A stretch of 64,000 bases of DNA, taken from positions 247,158 to 311,157 of the forward strand of contig NZ_AXAI01000010.1 of NCBI RefSeq assembly GCF_000472425.1. Direction: 5' to 3'. Made by a program: the position numbers and the translations under genes. Positions 62,183 through 64,000 of this stretch are shown piece by piece. Source of the DNA: Bradyrhizobium sp. Tv2a-2 (lineage in GTDB: Bacteria > Pseudomonadota > Alphaproteobacteria > Rhizobiales > Xanthobacteraceae). Position 1 is the first letter of the stretch; each line of letters begins with the position of its first letter. A model generated the notes under the pieces. It was not told the DNA's origin. It did not search any database and saw only the letters and a list, made by a program, of their open reading frames with translations.

Positions 62183-62629
62183 TTGCTTGCCATCATCAAT
62201 TCGTCCCCGCAGCCGCGATTGGTCGCAACCGTCGTGAGTAGGTCACGTCCTGCCTACGTCGCTCCATCCGGCGAAACCCGCGCGAAAGCAAGGGAATATT
62301 CCCATGGATTGAGCCGAGCTTATAGAAGGTGTCCCAAGTCTGCTTCGAGTCGCGCGATGCGCGGCATTTCACGTTGAGTCTCAAAAACAATGAAAGGAGC
62401 CGCATCCGTCCATCAGGCCAGCCTTGAGGATTATTTCGCGCGCGAATTTCAGAGGATGGAGTGTCGACCACGGCCAGGCCGGATCAGGCACATCCCGTTC
62501 TGGTCCGAGCGCGTGACGCGCAACATTTGATGCATGCTCCTATGGAAGAGCTCTGCAACAACTGGCGGCAGGGACGGACTTGGATATAACCATCCGATCC
62601 GCTACCCCAGGGCTGTTGGGCAATCACGC
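62183..62629. other. Intergenic stretch without a confident gene; one 46-codon frame noted
   Basis: About 450 bp of mixed composition. A plus-strand frame at 62390-62530 encodes a 46-residue peptide (SLEDYFAREFQRM ... PFWSERVTRNI) with plausible residue use but no ribosome site, so it is only a possible small protein or gene fragment. No repeat or RNA gene recognised. Confidence 0.4.
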
Positions 62630-63052
62630 ATGAAGCGAATTTCTTTCAAGGGTGTTGCGATCGGCAATGTCGTCGACATCGCCAGCACCAATATCATCAT
62701 GATCCCCGTCATGATCTATGTCTTGGCTTCGGCAGGGACGGGATCTCTGTCCGATCACGATGCCGGCTCTGCGACGTCCCTATTGCGGGGAAGCGCCGTC
62801 TTCCTGACAGCGTCGAGCATTCTTGGTGGACTCTGTTCGGTGCTGGGTGGCTACGTCTCGGCACGCATCGCGGGGCGTGAGCAATTGCTCAACGGCGCGC
62901 TCGCCTCCATCCTCTGCGTCGGATTTGGAATTTATGCCGTGGTCAAGGGCACCGGCCACCTGTGGCTGAACCTCCTCGACCTGCCGCTGAGCCCCGCCCT
63001 CGGCGCACTTGGTGGCTACTTGCGGTCGCGGCAAACCGGGCGAGCTGACTGA
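62630..63052 (+). CDS. Small four-helix membrane protein of unknown function
   Basis: 140 residues from the ATG at 62630; earlier in-frame codons to 62534 look non-coding. Hydrophobic segments at about 8-34, 52-72, 82-100 and 108-128, separated by short polar loops (one with SLSDHDAGSAT). Charged C-terminus RSRQTGRAD. No recognised family; it is probably an inner-membrane protein. Confidence 0.6.
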   Translation: MKRISFKGVAIGNVVDIASTNIIMIPVMIYVLASAGTGSLSDHDAGSATSLLRGSAVFLTASSILGGLCSVLGGYVSARIAGREQLLNGALASILCVGFGIYAVVKGTGHLWLNLLDLPLSPALGALGGYLRSRQTGRAD

Positions 63053-63074
63053 TCAAAGCAGAGGCTGAGGGGGA

Positions 63075-63097
63075 TGGTGCCCAGGGGCGGAATCGAA
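63075..63097 (-). other. 3' end of a tRNA gene (tRNA-Phe-like), candidate attachment-site remnant
   Basis: On the minus strand the 23 bases end in TTCGATTCCGCC...GGGCACCA: a T-loop, T-stem 3' half, acceptor 3' half, discriminator and encoded CCA, but the 5' half of the T-stem and the rest of the tRNA do not follow (GAGGG cannot pair with CCGCC). A bare tRNA 3' end is the usual att site left at the far end of an integrated element. The Phe assignment rests on memory of the acceptor sequence and is tentative. Confidence 0.5.
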
Positions 63098-63223
63098 CCC
63101 TCGCCTATCCAACTGAAAGTCCATCATTCTTTGAATGGCGACTTTCCAGTGTACCTACCAGTGGACCCGGCGCTTTCTTCGCGGCCGGGAGGATGCAACA
63201 CTGTGCCGTCATAACAAAGTCGT

Positions 63224-63754
63224 GTGCGTGTCTCCAATTTGAAAGGCGAACTGAAGCGGCTTGTTACCGTCCTGTTGCAGGAAATTGACGACTGGCCTGC
63301 CACAGGATTGCTCATTGCCGCCACCAATCATGCCGATCTTCTGGATCCGGCGGTTTGGCGTCGCTTTGAGATGCGGGTGGAATTCCCGATGCCGACCGAC
63401 GCGGCTGTTCGCCGGGCCGTGGACATATTCCTTGGTGCGACTAAGGCGCCCGCGGCGTGGACGGATGTGCTGGCGGTTACCCTTCGCGATCTGTCATTCA
63501 GCGACATCGAACGCGAGGTGATGCTGGCGCGCCGAGCCGCCATTACGCGAGACATCCCAATCGAAGATGCCCTCGGACAAGTTGTGCAGAACCGCGTTGA
63601 ACCTCTGCCGCGGCGAGAGCGAGGCCAGATTGCCATGTGGCTAACCGAAGCCGGCATTTCGCAGCGACAGGTGCATGAGTTGACGGGTGTCAGCCGCGAC
63701 ACGATCCGTAAGAAGACAAAAGCCGTGGGTGAAGCTCCCGAGGGCGAGGAATAG
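63224..63754 (+). pseudogene. AAA+ ATPase, C-terminal part only (IetA-like)
   Basis: About 175 codons; the frame is open only from 63215 and similarity begins near 63233. It has the second half of an AAA+ module: LVTVLLQEIDDW, sensor-1 ATNHADLLDP, arginine-finger region WRRFE, then a helical lid, and a C-terminal HTH-like segment (SQRQVHELTGVSRDTIRKKTK). Walker A and Walker B are missing. This is the C-terminus of ATPases paired with an S8 protease (IetA/IetS plasmid-stability and defence module). Followed at 63760 by the start of such a protease. Confidence 0.65.
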
Positions 63755-63759
63755 AGAAA

Positions 63760-63927
63760 ATGGTCCAGCGCAGCAATTTCCTGATCGGATACGGAGAAAG
63801 GCTCGCGTCGGACATGGCGGCGCCCATCGCGGGCGCAGCGAAAAAGCATCCCTATTCGTTCGCCGAAGCGCGGCACTATTTAGCGCGACAGGAAGCTGGT
63901 GACCCCGTAACCGCGCCCCGAACGTAG
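63760..63927 (+). pseudogene. S8 (subtilisin-like) protease N-terminal fragment (IetS-like)
   Basis: 55 codons from the ATG at 63760, five bases after the ATPase stop, giving MVQRSNFLIGYGERLASD and KKHPYSFAEARHYLA and then a stop at 63925. The FLIGYGERLA...KKHPY.F.EA opening is characteristic of the proteases encoded after IetA-type ATPases, which are normally several hundred residues. The catalytic domain is lost, so the module is dead at both ends. Confidence 0.6.
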
Positions 63928-63932
63928 GATGG

Positions 63933-64000
63933 TCACGCGCTACGCGGCGCCTCGCCCGACGGCACCTCAACCGGCGGATCATCATCGGCGATCGCGCGCC
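63933..64000 (-). CDS. C-terminal end of a gene running in from beyond the window
   Basis: The minus-strand frame reads RAIADDDPPVEVPSGEAPRSA and stops at 63935. The acidic/proline composition is like a natural C-terminal tail, but too little is visible to name the protein. Confidence 0.35.
   Translation of the reverse strand, partial: RAIADDDPPVEVPSGEAPRSA

Noticed and set aside
62196..62471. A 91-codon minus-strand frame upstream of the amidohydrolase
   Set aside because: Basic, Arg-rich and without domain or ribosome site; it would overlap the promoter region of the amidohydrolase.
63075..63170. A full tRNA gene on the minus strand
   Set aside because: Only the T-loop to CCA end is recognisable; the D-arm, anticodon arm and 5' acceptor do not fold, and the T-stem does not pair.

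Overview
The window is high-GC alphaproteobacterial chromosome, most consistent with Bradyrhizobium or a close relative (Nitrobacteraceae). This rests on gene content (a Liv transporter linked to an acyl-CoA ligase, a BTLCP/LapG-type peptidase beside a giant FecR-domain secreted protein, an amidase with an AtzG-like partner), on Met/GTG starts with GGAG-type ribosome sites, and on intergenic palindromes typical of this group (a 106-bp RIME-like element in two copies, and a CCGGAATGAC family in four clear copies).

Layout. 1-2115: the end of a type I secretion pair (adaptor and ABC exporter). 2324-2593: small stress-type membrane protein. 2701-10058: a tightly overlapping minus-strand operon for a peptide/opine-type ABC importer in which an amidase and a GatC/AtzG-like subunit sit between the two ATPase genes. 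A second, paralogous binding protein (10270-11865) is transcribed divergently, and both divergent genes have near-consensus sigma-54 promoters, so the locus is probably a nitrogen-scavenging unit. 12036-22725: a CHASE2 adenylate cyclase, a 2314-residue FecR/VCBS/beta-solenoid/RTX surface protein and, divergent, a LapG-like periplasmic cysteine protease. With the exporter at the left edge these look like parts of a regulated adhesin system. 22830-23945: an exported protein with two LprI-like modules. 24245-27216: PQQ alcohol dehydrogenase with the lanthanide-type Asp, a c-type cytochrome and an MxaJ/XoxJ-like periplasmic protein. 27319-34100: branched-chain-type (Liv) ABC importer with an acyl-CoA synthetase.

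34386-51478 is mostly ordinary metabolism: an ABC-2 exporter, alpha/beta hydrolase, MBL-fold protein, amidohydrolase, cupin, double-hotdog thioesterase, an eight-helix membrane protein with four internal repeats, M29 aminopeptidase, a two-component system, a glycine-rich secreted protein, a Gfo/Idh/MocA oxidoreductase, an SDR and a beta-propeller protein. 51565-59860: small secreted proteins, an exported helical protein with a lysozyme-like motif, Nudix hydrolase, thioesterase, aldo/keto reductase, TPR protein, and a two-subunit class I CoA-transferase-like enzyme lacking the usual catalytic Glu motif.

59946-64000 looks like eroded accessory DNA: a 5'-truncated TPR-type glycosyltransferase, an exported amidohydrolase, a 3' tRNA-end fragment, and the fused remains of an AAA-ATPase/S8-protease (IetAS-like) pair in which the ATPase has lost its N-terminus and the protease all but its first ~40 residues. 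The two parts most worth following are the giant adhesin/LapG/cyclase neighbourhood and the sigma-54 divergent importer-amidase locus. The lanthanide-type dehydrogenase cluster and the stop-codon-donating repeat come next.
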